Assembly: GCA_956465555.1 (NCBI GenBank) | Contig: OY101119.1 | Coordinates: forward strand, 496,001-560,000 | Direction: 5' to 3' | From: Nitzschia sp. pyKryTriq1 | Lineage: Eukaryota > Bacillariophyta > Bacillariophyceae > Bacillariales > Bacillariaceae | DNA: 64,000 nt | Shown: positions 52,721-62,946 of the stretch, in pieces | How the letters are laid out: each line of letters starts with the position of its first letter | Numbering within the stretch: position 1 is the first letter of the stretch | Translations under genes and position numbers: made by a program | Notes under the pieces: generated by a model | Told to the model about the DNA's origin: nothing | Database searches by the model: none | The model's input: only the letters and a program-made list of their open reading frames with translations

Positions 52721-54144
52721 ATGAGTATCGCCATTGAAAAGGCTAGTGCTCTCTTGAGCAAGTTTCCTGCCATGAAGGTCGACATGGGCAAGCTCAAGTC
52801 GACTGAGGCTACCTTGGCGGCTGCCGGAGTGGTCGGCACGGTCGCAGCGGTTCAAATGTTCACCGATTGGGACCCCATCGGTCGTTGCTTAGTCTTTTGG
52901 AAGCAACTTCGAGCTCATGTGAGTGATTTATTCAGTGCTGGGAGAAAATGCAAAGGCGGCGAGATTTTGACCGCTTCTTTGTTCTTCTACAGCGTCATTT
53001 TTTATGTGATCGTCCCAAAATTTGAAATGAATAATACTCACATCGTCCTGCACCCATGTGCGTTGAATTGTACTTTGTCATTCTACCACACTCTTGCGAT
53101 GATTGATTGATTGATTGATTAATTGATTCTCAGGAAAAACGCCTCACGTGTGCTGGCAGTGTCCAGGAGGGAGCTGACGGATACCTCGGTTTGCACGGCG
53201 AAGAAGACGTGGCGGTGCGAAACTCGCAGTACAAAAAGTTGGTGAATGCCTATTACGATTTGGCGACGGTCTTTTATGAGTGGGGCTGGGGACCCAGTTT
53301 CCACTTTCACTCGCGCTTTTCCTTCGAGAGTTTCTGGGAGGGTACCCGCCGTCACGAATACCAGCTGGCGGCTCATCTCAATGTCACTCGCGAGGGGCAC
53401 GTCCTCGATGTCGGATGCGGCATTGGTGGACCCATGCGAAACATTGCTCGATTTTTGAACTGCAAAGTCACGGGGTTGACCTTGAACCCTTACCAAGTGG
53501 AACGTGGAAACGAGATTTGTGCTCGTGACCCGACCATTTCTGAAACTACCAAGTTGGTCCAAGGCGATTTCATGGAACTTCCCTTTGAAAAGAATTCCTT
53601 CCAAGCCGCCTATGCCATTGAAGCGACCTGCCATGCGCCCGACCGCGTCAAGTGCTACAAGCAAGTATATGATTGTCTCCAACCCGGTGCCCGTTTCGTC
53701 TTGTATGAATGGTGCATGACTGACAAGTATGACCCCAACAATCCCGATCACCAATTCATGAAGAAGAAGATTGAAGAAGGAAATGGATTGCCCGATATTA
53801 CCACCTGCAAAGAATGTTACAAGGCCATGGAAGCCGCTGGATTTGACATGGTAGAAGCTTATGATTATGCCGAAGGATACGAGGCCAAAAACTTGGCCAA
53901 GCCATGGTACACCCCCTTGACTGCCTCGTGGAACCCCATCTCGCAACGATTCCAATTCAACTGGTTGGGCTCCAAGATTACCAACGCTGCAATTTTCATG
54001 ATGGAAATGCTCTATATTGCTCCCAAGGGAACCATCGCCACTCAAAAGTACTTGCAAGAGGGAGCCTTTGCCTTGCGTGATGCCGGAAAGCAAGAAATCT
54101 TTACCACAGCCTACTTTATGGTCGGTCAAAAGCCACTCAAATAA
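52721..54144 (+). CDS. SMT1: Sterol C-24 methyltransferase
   Basis: Exons 52721-52918 and 53134-54144 give 402 aa. The N terminus has one hydrophobic helix (ATLAAAGVVGTVAAVQMF), fitting ER membrane attachment. The catalytic part shows the family signatures: the aromatic motif YEWGWGPSFHF, SAM-binding LDVGCGIGGPMRNIARF, the sterol-binding IEATCHAPD segment and LYEWCMTDKYDP. These enzymes add a methyl group to C-24 of sterol side chains using SAM, a key step toward 24-methyl sterols of diatoms. The length matches the family. The 215-nt intron contains a GATT microsatellite near its 3' end (53098-53125). Confidence 0.95.
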
Positions 54145-55074
54145 ACTAAGAAATACTCTGCTGCAAATGAAGCTAAGTATAGTCGTACGCCAATCCTCCT
54201 TTGAGACGCTTCCTCTTCTCCTTAGTTAGGCAATATCGTGCTCGTTTTCTTTTCCTCCTCCAACGTGTCCTTGTGGTATCGGGCCTTGTGAATCTAACCA
54301 ACCCACCATAATCACCATCCACCTTTTTTTTCACTTCCCCTACTGATACCAAGTGACGTCCCTGTCACTCTCGGGCTGGTAACGCCTCCCTGTATATTTC
54401 CGCGACTGTACACTCCTGCGGAAATTGCTAGCAACGAACTACGTAAAACATATTTTCATATTGCTATTGCTACTAGTAAAGATAATATAATATTATATGC
54501 TGGTCTGCTGATGGAGGCGCGGCCTCTAGAACGAACGAAAATTCGAGCAAATGCAGAAGAATCAAGTGTTTCGTGTTCCCAAAAACACAACCTCGCTGTG
54601 TTCCTCCATTACAATGGGATCATCGTCGTCCATTTCAATGGGATCATCGTCGTCGAGGATTTCGATGATGTTCGGATCGTCAGGAATTGCAATGATAATA
54701 GGATCGTTGGACAATATGGGAAGTCGAAGAATCTCCGTGGTGGTGATCGGAAATAGGCGACTGAATCGGTCGCGAATCTATCTCCGTAGAACATGGTACT
54801 CTTTCTACAGCATTTTTTCGCAGGAGATGGCGCTCCCGGGTTTCCACTTTCGCTTCTACGAGTACAGTACAAGTACCTACTACTGTATCCATCACGATGA
54901 TGACGATGCCGCCGGCAGTACAGGTAGTACAGTACTGTAGATAACAACCGGTAGATACTAGTGCTCATTGCATTAGTAAGCCCTGCTTTCGTTTTTGCAG
55001 ACCCTTTGCAAGCAAAACAATCTAGTTGTACTTTGGTTGGTCGTTGTCGTTTTTAAAGCACTTTGAATGTCAGA
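54145..55074. other. Intergenic region with possible short exon
   Basis: Contains a direct repeat of CAATGGGATCATCGTCGTC (54612-54630 and 54636-54654). On the minus strand this reads as an acidic DDDDPIE/DDDDPIV repeat in a ~70-codon open frame (about 54570-54776) without an ATG. GTAC tracts lie near 54860-54935. No firm gene model is possible. Confidence 0.5.
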
Positions 55075-56660
55075 ATGTCGAGTCCCGACTTGCAACGAAC
55101 TGTATCATGGAAGAAGAAAAAACCGCCTCTGCGACCGATTGCCTCTTCGTACGATCCAGAAGAGGAACCCGGTGTGAAAGGAATGGACTCGGAACTGCGC
55201 TACCGAACCTTGAGCAAGTCGAAATCGAATGTGTATTTGCCGCGATTGGTCGAGCGGAACTTGACGTATCATCAGTCGAAAAACAACATTTCGGTGAAAA
55301 ATATCAATGGCAAGCGAATGATCTGGCCCTTGCTCATGAGAGACTGGTTCCACGTCTTGCTGCGGCTTCCTTTTCATTACAGCATCATGGGTTTGTTGTT
55401 CATTTGGACGTCCCTGATTCTCGTCTTTGCTGGAGTGTATGTCTGGGTAGACCAGTCTTACAAAAACGTGGATTGTGGACTAGGAGAAGAGGGACAACCG
55501 ATGAGGTGGGGAACGGCATTCGCGTTCAGCCTCGAAACTTGTACAACCGTTGGATGTAAGTTTTCGTTGATGGCATGTGTGGCGTTGCCGGGTAGGCGTT
55601 GGCCGAGCGAGCACTTGGCTGATATGCATGGTGCTTTTTCTTTCTTCTTTTTTTAACCCTAGACGGCATGCCTGGTGCCACAAACGCCTTTTTTGAAGCA
55701 AATTGTCCCGAGGTTCAAATTACCATTTTCTTTCAAATGATGATGAGTATGATGTTTAATGCATTTTTGTTCGCCTTTTTCTACACATCCCTGTCGAAAT
55801 GTGAGAGTCGAGGGACACAGGTCGTCTTTAGCAACAAAATTATCATCAAAGAAGACAAAAAGACTGGCAAGATTCTGATTAGTACCCGGTGCTACGATGT
55901 GGATGCGCAATTTCCCATTGTGGAAGCCCATGTTCGAATGTACGTCATGGATCGGAGACTCAAACTGCATTTGTTGCGAATTCAAGAACCGGATGATGAC
56001 ATGGGAGCGACACTGCACATTAGTATCCCTTTTGAAATCCTTCATCACGTCGATCATCATTCGGCACTATCGCCACGAGGCATGCCCTTGGTACTCGACT
56101 CGGGTGGATTGTGCTTGCGGTCTGCCGATTCGCCAGCCGGAAATCGAGAAGAAATTGGATGCCCCGTATGCGGAGAGACCTACGGTACATATGATCGATT
56201 ATGGAAGCACGTAACGTATCAAAGAATGGTCGAAGAAAAAGAGGAATACCCCATCAAGGGCACCCACCAAGAATTTGTCATGCCTGATATTACGCCCATT
56301 TCGCTACAAGAAGTCAAGACGTATATGGAAAGTTTCATGTCCGAAATTGTGGTTGTCGTCGAGGGTATTGATCCACAAGTTTCGGGAACATTCCAAGCCC
56401 TTCAATCCTACAAGTATGAGGATATTGCCTGGGAAGGAGAGTTTGAACCCTGTTTGAAGGTGGTGCACAGCAAATTCTGTGTGGACTTGGCAAAGTTCCA
56501 TCAAGTTCGAATGCCGTTGTCTCCGCCCACGTCGGATATGGACCAGAATTCGGATCCCGAGCGAGGGGGCGTATTGGCGCAACAGACGAATCATCGACCA
56601 AAGGAGACGGCACACGATAACGGCATCAAACAAACGGAAGAGGGCTCGCCTCCCTCATAG
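55075..56660 (+). CDS. Inward-rectifier (Kir) potassium channel
   Basis: Exons 55075-55555 and 55663-56660 give 492 aa. The layout is cytoplasmic N terminus, outer helix (SIMGLLFIWTSLILVFAGVYV), pore helix (TAFAFSLETCTT), filter VGYGMPG, inner helix (ITIFFQMMMSMMFNAFLFAF), then the immunoglobulin-like Kir cytoplasmic domain. The intron splits the Tyr codon of the selectivity filter. The cytoplasmic domain contains matches such as VFSNKIIIKE, ARVRMYV-like HVRMYVMDRRL and WEGEFEPCL, as in Kir channels. Between its strands an extra ~55 residues carry CPVCGETYGTYDRLWKH, a Cys2-His arrangement like half of a zinc finger. The channel should be tetrameric and K+-selective. The membrane is unknown. 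Confidence 0.9.
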
Positions 56661-56852
56661 CAGCATGAGGATTGTCTGACATCTACGAAGTAAACTATCT
56701 ATGGATACTCGTATCTTGAGAGACCCTCCCCATTCGTCGTGCAGCATTCGGGCAAGAACAATCCTGTCCATATTCTACTATATATCAATAAATACAGCCA
56801 CGCGCGATGTAATTGACATTTTTTATTTCCTTTGCTATTCTTATTAATTGTA

Positions 56853-59819
56853 TTATTTTAGTTCGCCAGCTCGACGCTCGACACCGTTCCGGAGGGACCC
56901 GTACCCCACTCCACCAGCTCGACCGTTACTATCCCGAACATCCTCCAGGAGGCCCCATAGCTCTTTGGGTCTCATGTTACCGTCCAAGACATTTCGGTAG
57001 CCACGCACAATTCGTTTCACGTCTTCAGCTGGTTCATCTACTAGCTCGACACGAAAGTGACGGGCACCAGAGCTTTTCCATTGCATCAATGAATATGCAC
57101 CACTTTGAGCTTGGGCGGAAAAGACTGTGTTTCGGCATCCCATGTCTGCCAGTACCAGATTGTCGGCACCCGTGTGGTCTCGCAAGTGAACGTTGTGCCT
57201 TGTACAGACATGCCCACAATCAACATAGGAATTACCTTTGGAGAGAAAACGGGCAAAGACACAATGCTCCGTGTGGAAAATGGGCAAATGTGTGTGTACT
57301 ACCACTTCCACACCTTTCTGGGCGTTCGTGGAACCCAAAGTATCCAGTAGCTCAGTGATGGCAGAAGCACTCAAGTCATAGGATGTAGTGACCCGGGAGC
57401 AACCGTACTCCAATAGCTCATACGCGGTGAGTGCGTTTGCGACATTCAAGGAAAAGTCTCCAATCAACTCAGGTATTGTGACTTGGTGGTCTAGATCGTC
57501 TGGATCAAGCGAAACTTTGGAGCCTGGTCCCCCCAATTTCATCATTCGATACAATAGCCCATTGGATCGGACCAACAAGGCATCGGGCTCCAACCGTAGG
57601 AGAGTACGCCAGATTCCAGATTCTTCGGGCTTGATAATACGTGGACTGGCAACTACCGCCGTAACCTTGGCTTGGCGTATTCTAGCCACCGCTTCTCGCA
57701 TGCCGTCTACTTCCAAAAAGTCAACGATAATCTCATCCACGGTTGGCCCCTCTTCGTTTTCCGTCATTTGACACAACGCCTCGACTTGCTCATAATTACG
57801 AGCCAATACGGAAAGTTTGGTTGTTACCTCCGTGTCGTCCAAGGCTGGGTGGTCCTGCAACTCCGACAACATTTGGGAAGTCACGCCCAATTCTAGCTTC
57901 ACGTCCTCTTTTCCTTTTGATAGTTCACCTGCTGAAAGCTTAGATTCCAAATCTTCGACTGCATGGCGACGTGCCTCCTTGATCCATGAAACCGGACACC
58001 AGCCTTCCTCATCCAAACCGGATAAATCGATATCCCCTTGCATATTCCAAGGAGTATTTCCAAGAGTACCAATCGCCTTTTGTATGCTTTGTGGAGAGAG
58101 CCCCGATCGCTCGGCCGCTTCCAAATTTCCTTGTGTCACACCCAAACCTATGGCACCAAGCCCATTGCTGATCCGTACTTGGAGTGGTTCGCCCATCTTT
58201 CCAGAAACTGACACGGTCACTCCAGCAGACTTTGGTGCCGGGGCTTCGCTGAGACGTTTCAGCTTTTTGTCGACGGCGGCGTCGCTCGTTTTCCAGACAT
58301 GTGCTCCAGGAGGAGCCAAAGGTGTTGTCCCACTTTTTCGGGCCTGTTCATCGTATCGTTTCCATCTCTTTTCCGTCTCACGAGAAAAATGAATTGCCAC
58401 GCGCCCTTCTGCTATCTCTGCAATTTGAAAAATGGCTCCTCCCAATTCTTCCTCTTGGGCCATGCCTCTATCCACCACAATCCCATCGCCCAATTTGAGT
58501 TCGACGAGATTATCTGTCAAAATTTCCAACCCATGCTTCCAATAAGATCCTTCCGCTACAACTCGACCCACATGAACTCCTCGATGCCGGGGTGAGCGGC
58601 CTCGGACCAATGTCTGATGTTGCGAACCCTCGAAAAATCCTGGAGTTAATCCATTGTGTCCCTCATCTTGACCTCGAGAGAATACTTGTGCTAGTTCCTT
58701 TCGCGTGACTTCCTCCGTAGAGGGTAGCGTTCGGACTTGCGTTTTGGGAATTCCGTGCTTCTCACAATAGTCCGCCCAGGCTTGATCGACCGCATTTCGA
58801 TAGGCTCGTGTCGTCGCCGCTACATAGGCTGCATCCTTGAGCCGGCCTTCAATCTTTAGACAGCTGACATGAGAATCTAGCAATCGTGGAACCTGATCAA
58901 TTCCACACAAGTCTTGTGGTGACAAAAGATAGCTAAAATCTCCCAACTCTGTCAATTCGCCGTTGTCAATGAGGCCATACGGGAGTCGACAGGCCTGAGC
59001 ACATTGTCCTCGATTGGCCGACCGCCCTCCCCAAGCTTCCGAACTAAAGCATTGGCCACTATAGCTGACACAGAGGGCCCCATGTACAAAGGCCTCGATT
59101 TCAACCTTTGGGTCCAAATGTGTCGTGACATGATCGATTTCCGTCAAGGTCAATTCCCGACCCAGAACTACTCTCGAACTCCCTAGCAATTCATCACAAA
59201 AGGCAGCCCCGTCCGCCGAAGTCACCGTCTGTTGTGTTGATGCATGGACTTCCAAGGAGGGCGCAACGCGTCGGGCCATTTGCGCCACTCCCAAATCTTG
59301 GACAATCAAGGCGTCCACTTGAGCCACAGCACAAAGCCGAATCAATGCTTCCACTTCGTCCAATTCGTGATCAAACACCAGAGTATTCAGAGCCACATAA
59401 ACTTTGACCCCCACCTCATGACACGTTTGCACTGCTAGAGGAAGTTCTGTGACAGGATCAAAGTTAGACGCCCTGGCCCGAGCGGAAAAGGCGGACAGTC
59501 CCAAATAGATCGAGTCGGCTCCATTGCCAATGGCGGCATGCAGCTGGGGCCACCCGCCGACGGGTGACATGACTTCCGGAGGTTTGGTAAGGAGACCACG
59601 ATCATAAACAGGATCCTGGTCCAATTCTTTATTTTGCAAGTCCTCGCGCCACAAAGCCGGAGATTTACGTCGGTTGACAAACTCGCTTTTGGGAACTGCC
59701 AGACCGGCTACAGAGAAAAGGTGGGAAGTCCATGGCTGGGAGGCACTCCACAAAAGTGGTAGAATGAGGGGGGCACCTATTCTTAGTGGTGATGACGGAT
59801 AAGAGGAAAGGGCCTTCAT
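56853..59819 (-). CDS. Double U32-family protein (RlhA-like)
   Basis: A single exon of 988 aa. Residues ~80-380 match peptidase U32 proteins of the RlhA/YhbU type: MSPVGGWPQLHAAIGNGAD, IVQDLGVAQMARR, HASTQQTVTS, and the Cys cluster FVHGALCVSYSGQC with RGQCAQACRLPYG. Residues ~690-960 look like a second U32-like unit (DFSLNVANALTAYELLEYG, VTTSYDLSASAI, LPIFHTEHCVFARFL, CGHVC). RlhA hydroxylates a cytidine of 23S rRNA in bacteria, using an Fe-S or Cys cluster; the name 'peptidase' is historical. The N-terminal hydrophobic stretch could be a targeting signal, so plastid or mitochondrial rRNA is a plausible substrate (inference). Confidence 0.85.
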   Translation of the reverse strand: MKALSSYPSSPLRIGAPLILPLLWSASQPWTSHLFSVAGLAVPKSEFVNRRKSPALWREDLQNKELDQDPVYDRGLLTKPPEVMSPVGGWPQLHAAIGNGADSIYLGLSAFSARARASNFDPVTELPLAVQTCHEVGVKVYVALNTLVFDHELDEVEALIRLCAVAQVDALIVQDLGVAQMARRVAPSLEVHASTQQTVTSADGAAFCDELLGSSRVVLGRELTLTEIDHVTTHLDPKVEIEAFVHGALCVSYSGQCFSSEAWGGRSANRGQCAQACRLPYGLIDNGELTELGDFSYLLSPQDLCGIDQVPRLLDSHVSCLKIEGRLKDAAYVAATTRAYRNAVDQAWADYCEKHGIPKTQVRTLPSTEEVTRKELAQVFSRGQDEGHNGLTPGFFEGSQHQTLVRGRSPRHRGVHVGRVVAEGSYWKHGLEILTDNLVELKLGDGIVVDRGMAQEEELGGAIFQIAEIAEGRVAIHFSRETEKRWKRYDEQARKSGTTPLAPPGAHVWKTSDAAVDKKLKRLSEAPAPKSAGVTVSVSGKMGEPLQVRISNGLGAIGLGVTQGNLEAAERSGLSPQSIQKAIGTLGNTPWNMQGDIDLSGLDEEGWCPVSWIKEARRHAVEDLESKLSAGELSKGKEDVKLELGVTSQMLSELQDHPALDDTEVTTKLSVLARNYEQVEALCQMTENEEGPTVDEIIVDFLEVDGMREAVARIRQAKVTAVVASPRIIKPEESGIWRTLLRLEPDALLVRSNGLLYRMMKLGGPGSKVSLDPDDLDHQVTIPELIGDFSLNVANALTAYELLEYGCSRVTTSYDLSASAITELLDTLGSTNAQKGVEVVVHTHLPIFHTEHCVFARFLSKGNSYVDCGHVCTRHNVHLRDHTGADNLVLADMGCRNTVFSAQAQSGAYSLMQWKSSGARHFRVELVDEPAEDVKRIVRGYRNVLDGNMRPKELWGLLEDVRDSNGRAGGVGYGSLRNGVERRAGELK

Positions 59820-60618
59820 CGCTCTGAAGGGTCCTGTTCAGGATGTAGTCTCGTCTTTTGAAGTAGATGACGAACAGTGGACCTCGAACCTGGACCTGCT
59901 GGATGTGAGTGATGGGCGGCAGCCATCACCGATCACCGACCACCCAGCATGAGAGATCCGATGAGAGAAGAAAGAAGCGTTGGACCCTTTTTTCTTCGCG
60001 TTTTTTATTGCTTGGTCCTCGCGCATCATCTGTCTACGCAATACTTGTACTTTTTTCAAGAGGAGCACACCCACCTTCCTTTGTAAATGGGAACGACTCA
60101 GATGACCACTTTTGTCGATCAGCTAAGGACCTAGTTCCAGAGGAGCGACTATGCCACCAACTGGCAATCAAGCACGTCAGATGCAGTCATAGTCCGACCA
60201 GGTGGAAAAAATTCAAAACTCTTTTGTCTGATCCACTTTTGGACTTGTTGCTGTTGGTTATATTGCGACAACAGCATCCGAAAAGGCCAAGAATATGCCA
60301 AAAATCCAACGCTAAATTTTTTCAGAGGACCTGCGGGACCCTGCACCCAGCGCAGCATGACCAAGTAATGACAAGATCACAATTTTGAGTTATTCTAGAG
60401 TCACATCCCTCTTAATAAATACTTCTACTCTAGAGAACTGTACGAAAGAATCGAGAAGAATCGATGCCGGTACCCGGTAGAAGAAATCAAGATGCGATCC
60501 TGCTCAATAAGAATGTGTCGTAGAAGACGGGCCCAGCATGCGATTTGGGGAAGTGGAAATGCGAACACGAAATGCACAATGTCCAACCAAGCGGGAAGAA
60601 GAAGAATTCTGAATTTCC

Positions 60619-60655
60619 TGGGGGTGGGTGTGTGGGGGGGGGAAGCCCACCCCCA
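60619..60655. repeat. G-rich inverted repeat with possible G-quadruplex
   Basis: TGGGGGTGGG (60619-60628) pairs with CCCACCCCCA (60646-60655). The loop includes a run of eight Gs. Four or more G-tracts in 25 nt also fit a G-quadruplex. Confidence 0.75.
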
Positions 60656-60775
60656 CCTAAGCACCGTTGGCGATACATGCATACTGTACGACAGTAAACG
60701 CCACCTGTTGATGGGAGCGCCACCTGGGAAGGGGCACATCATTTAAATTCCACGCGTAAGAAGAATATCCAATGG

Positions 60776-60803
60776 ACGGCGGCGGGGGGGGGCGGCGGCG
60801 GCG
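60776..60803. repeat. GGC-rich tract with nine-G run
   Basis: A low-complexity run of GGC units surrounding a long G homopolymer, in non-coding DNA. Confidence 0.85.
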
Positions 60804-61221
60804 CCAATTAAAAGTTTGAGACCGGCAGGCTAAAGCATGCTGGGATAATCGCTGATGGGGGACACTCCAGTTAAATGTCACATCAATGTCACATTATTAA
60901 GTAAATCGCTGACGTGCGTTTTTCCACAAGAAACCTGGAAACGATGACGTACTATAATAATTTCTGCAGTATCTACGGTACAAGGTGTACAGTCAGTTTC
61001 TTGTACCTCCTGTGCGTCCCGGTACGAATACTTCGTACCCGCGGGCAGATCACCCCGCTTATTGTCCGCGGTCGTGTGTGTTGCACTCCCTTCAACGAAC
61101 CCGCCTCGACGTATCGTGTACTGTAGGAGGGAATGCATTGACGACTTTCCGGTTGCGCTCACTTCATTCTCCTTTGACTCTAAAGTACAGTACTTTGTTC
61201 TTGTTCGTCTTCCTTTTCACC

Positions 61222-62424
61222 ATGATGGAGACGGTAACGCTAAACGATATCAACAACAACAACATGGTCTCCGCAACTGACGAAGAAGATGTCGTACTGC
61301 TTTCCCTCGTCCAACAGTATGATTGGATAGGAACATTGGAACGTATCCAAACACACCCGGAAGAATGTCAAGCCATTGGTAATCTGGGCCGAACAGCGCT
61401 GCACGTGGCATGTGATCACGATGCTCCTCCTGCAGTGATTCAAGCTCTGACCAGAGCATATCCGCAAGCGATCTTGCAAGTCGGTACCACCCACATGAAT
61501 CCTCTCCATATTGTTTGTTCGTCCGATCATGCATCGCCAGAAGTGATTCGATTGTTGTTGGTGGAAAGTGGTGCTGCTTTGGCCAAGCAAGTGGCATCCA
61601 TGGTCGATGTCGACGGTGACACGCCCCTTCATTCAGCCTGTCGTTGCGGGGCATCTGTGGATGTTATAAAGTTGCTCTTACGAGTCCATCCCGACGCAGT
61701 CCATGTGCGAGATTTTGAAGGTTTGACACCATTACAACGATTGTGGGTCCGTGAATTCGTCTTGTTGGGAAGTGATGTCATCAACAATGTCCAAAGCTTG
61801 TCTGATTTTACGGGAGAATTGGGCGAGGCTTGGAAGAAAACCATGCTCTTGCTCTATTGTGCCGACATGGGATCCCTCAATCCTACTGCTACACCTCCTG
61901 CTACCGACGGTGTAGCAACGAATTCCCAACCACGAAAAATCTTTCGACCCCTCCATGCCGTGGCCGCCATTGATTGTCCCCGGCGAGTCGTCCGAATTGC
62001 GACGATTGTCTACAAGGATCAACTCTTGGTGAGAGATGAACAGGGAAATACACCCCTCTTGCTTGCCTCGAAAGCGCCTGTGTACAAGTTTCAAGACATT
62101 GGATTTGATGGACCCGATTTAGATGAAAAACTTGAAGAGCACTATTATGGAGAGGACAATAACAATGATGATGATGACATGGACATGTCTGTAAAAACCG
62201 ATTCTTCTGTTCCAAATCAACTTCCATCGGTCATTGATGTTTTTATGCAAGCCGAACCGGCGGCGGCCAAGATGGCGGATGCCCAGGGGAAACTGCCATT
62301 GCAACATGCCATGGAAACGGAAAAAACATGGAATCAAGGTGTCCGGGTCTTGACGGAAGCCGAGGGGGATGTGGAAAAAGACTTGGTAACTGGTCTCGAA
62401 AGGACTGTCCAATTGAATAAATAA
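61222..62424 (+). CDS. Ankyrin-repeat protein
   Basis: A 400-aa single-exon product from the ATG at 61222; the open frame extends upstream without a supported start. At least three ankyrin-type units are visible: LGRTALHVACDHDAPPAVIQ, HMNPLHIVCSSDHASPEVIR, and DGDTPLHSACRCGASVDVIK with LLLRVHPDAV. Weaker units follow (EGLTPLQRLW, QGNTPLLLASK, QGKLPLQHAME). The style, with family members ending in HPDAV/YPQAI, is typical of the many diatom ankyrin proteins of unknown role. No signal peptide or membrane helix was found. Ankyrin repeats mediate protein contacts; no partner can be inferred. Confidence 0.85.
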   Translation: MMETVTLNDINNNNMVSATDEEDVVLLSLVQQYDWIGTLERIQTHPEECQAIGNLGRTALHVACDHDAPPAVIQALTRAYPQAILQVGTTHMNPLHIVCSSDHASPEVIRLLLVESGAALAKQVASMVDVDGDTPLHSACRCGASVDVIKLLLRVHPDAVHVRDFEGLTPLQRLWVREFVLLGSDVINNVQSLSDFTGELGEAWKKTMLLLYCADMGSLNPTATPPATDGVATNSQPRKIFRPLHAVAAIDCPRRVVRIATIVYKDQLLVRDEQGNTPLLLASKAPVYKFQDIGFDGPDLDEKLEEHYYGEDNNNDDDDMDMSVKTDSSVPNQLPSVIDVFMQAEPAAAKMADAQGKLPLQHAMETEKTWNQGVRVLTEAEGDVEKDLVTGLERTVQLNK

Positions 62425-62946
62425 TAATACCGGAGTCCATACAAATGAACTAATAACAATAGTCGACGCGATATTTTTGGGAAGGGCTCTGGTTATACAT
62501 CCTGGTCTACCGTACCATTGTGTGTCAGCGATAATCCTAGCACGGTTTTATTGGGCGACCGTATTGGATCCGTAGGCAAGCAAGCCTTACCAAATAACCG
62601 ATGATGTATGTTTTCAGCGCGAGGAAGTCGTCCATATGCAGCAAATGGCACACAACAACGGGCGACAAACCTTCATTGTCGACATCACCAGCCAATTTTC
62701 ACAACATGAATCAGTTCTGTTTTGAAGCCAAGTTGGATACACTCTAATAGTAGAGGGCCATCAATGGTCGTGTACAAGTACAGTCAGGTGTGTACTATAC
62801 GACTTTCGAGACGATGATTGGATGGGATACCGGATACTTCCGTTTCTTCTACACCTGAAGTGAAATGGTACAGTACCAGTACTATTGTACTTCGATCATT
62901 GAAATTCAGAAGTTTGGTGTCGTGACAACCATACTATGTAACTTTA
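62425..62946. other. Convergent intergenic region
   Basis: About 520 bp with a GTACAGTACCAGTACT tract at 62868-62885. No gene was recognised. Confidence 0.6.

Larger units (their letters stand above)
59820..61221. other. Divergent intergenic region with G-rich tracts
   Basis: A 1.4-kb gap with a G-rich hairpin at 60619-60655 and a GGC/G-run tract at 60776-60803. A 159-codon plus frame at 59909 has no recognisable family or signal and was not accepted. Confidence 0.5.

Noticed and set aside
53119-54129. 336-codon minus-strand frame
   Set aside because: Antisense to sterol methyltransferase, which has unmistakable SAM and sterol motifs.
59909-60388. 159-codon plus-strand frame
   Set aside because: No motif, targeting signal or coding-like composition; lies in a promoter-sized divergent gap.
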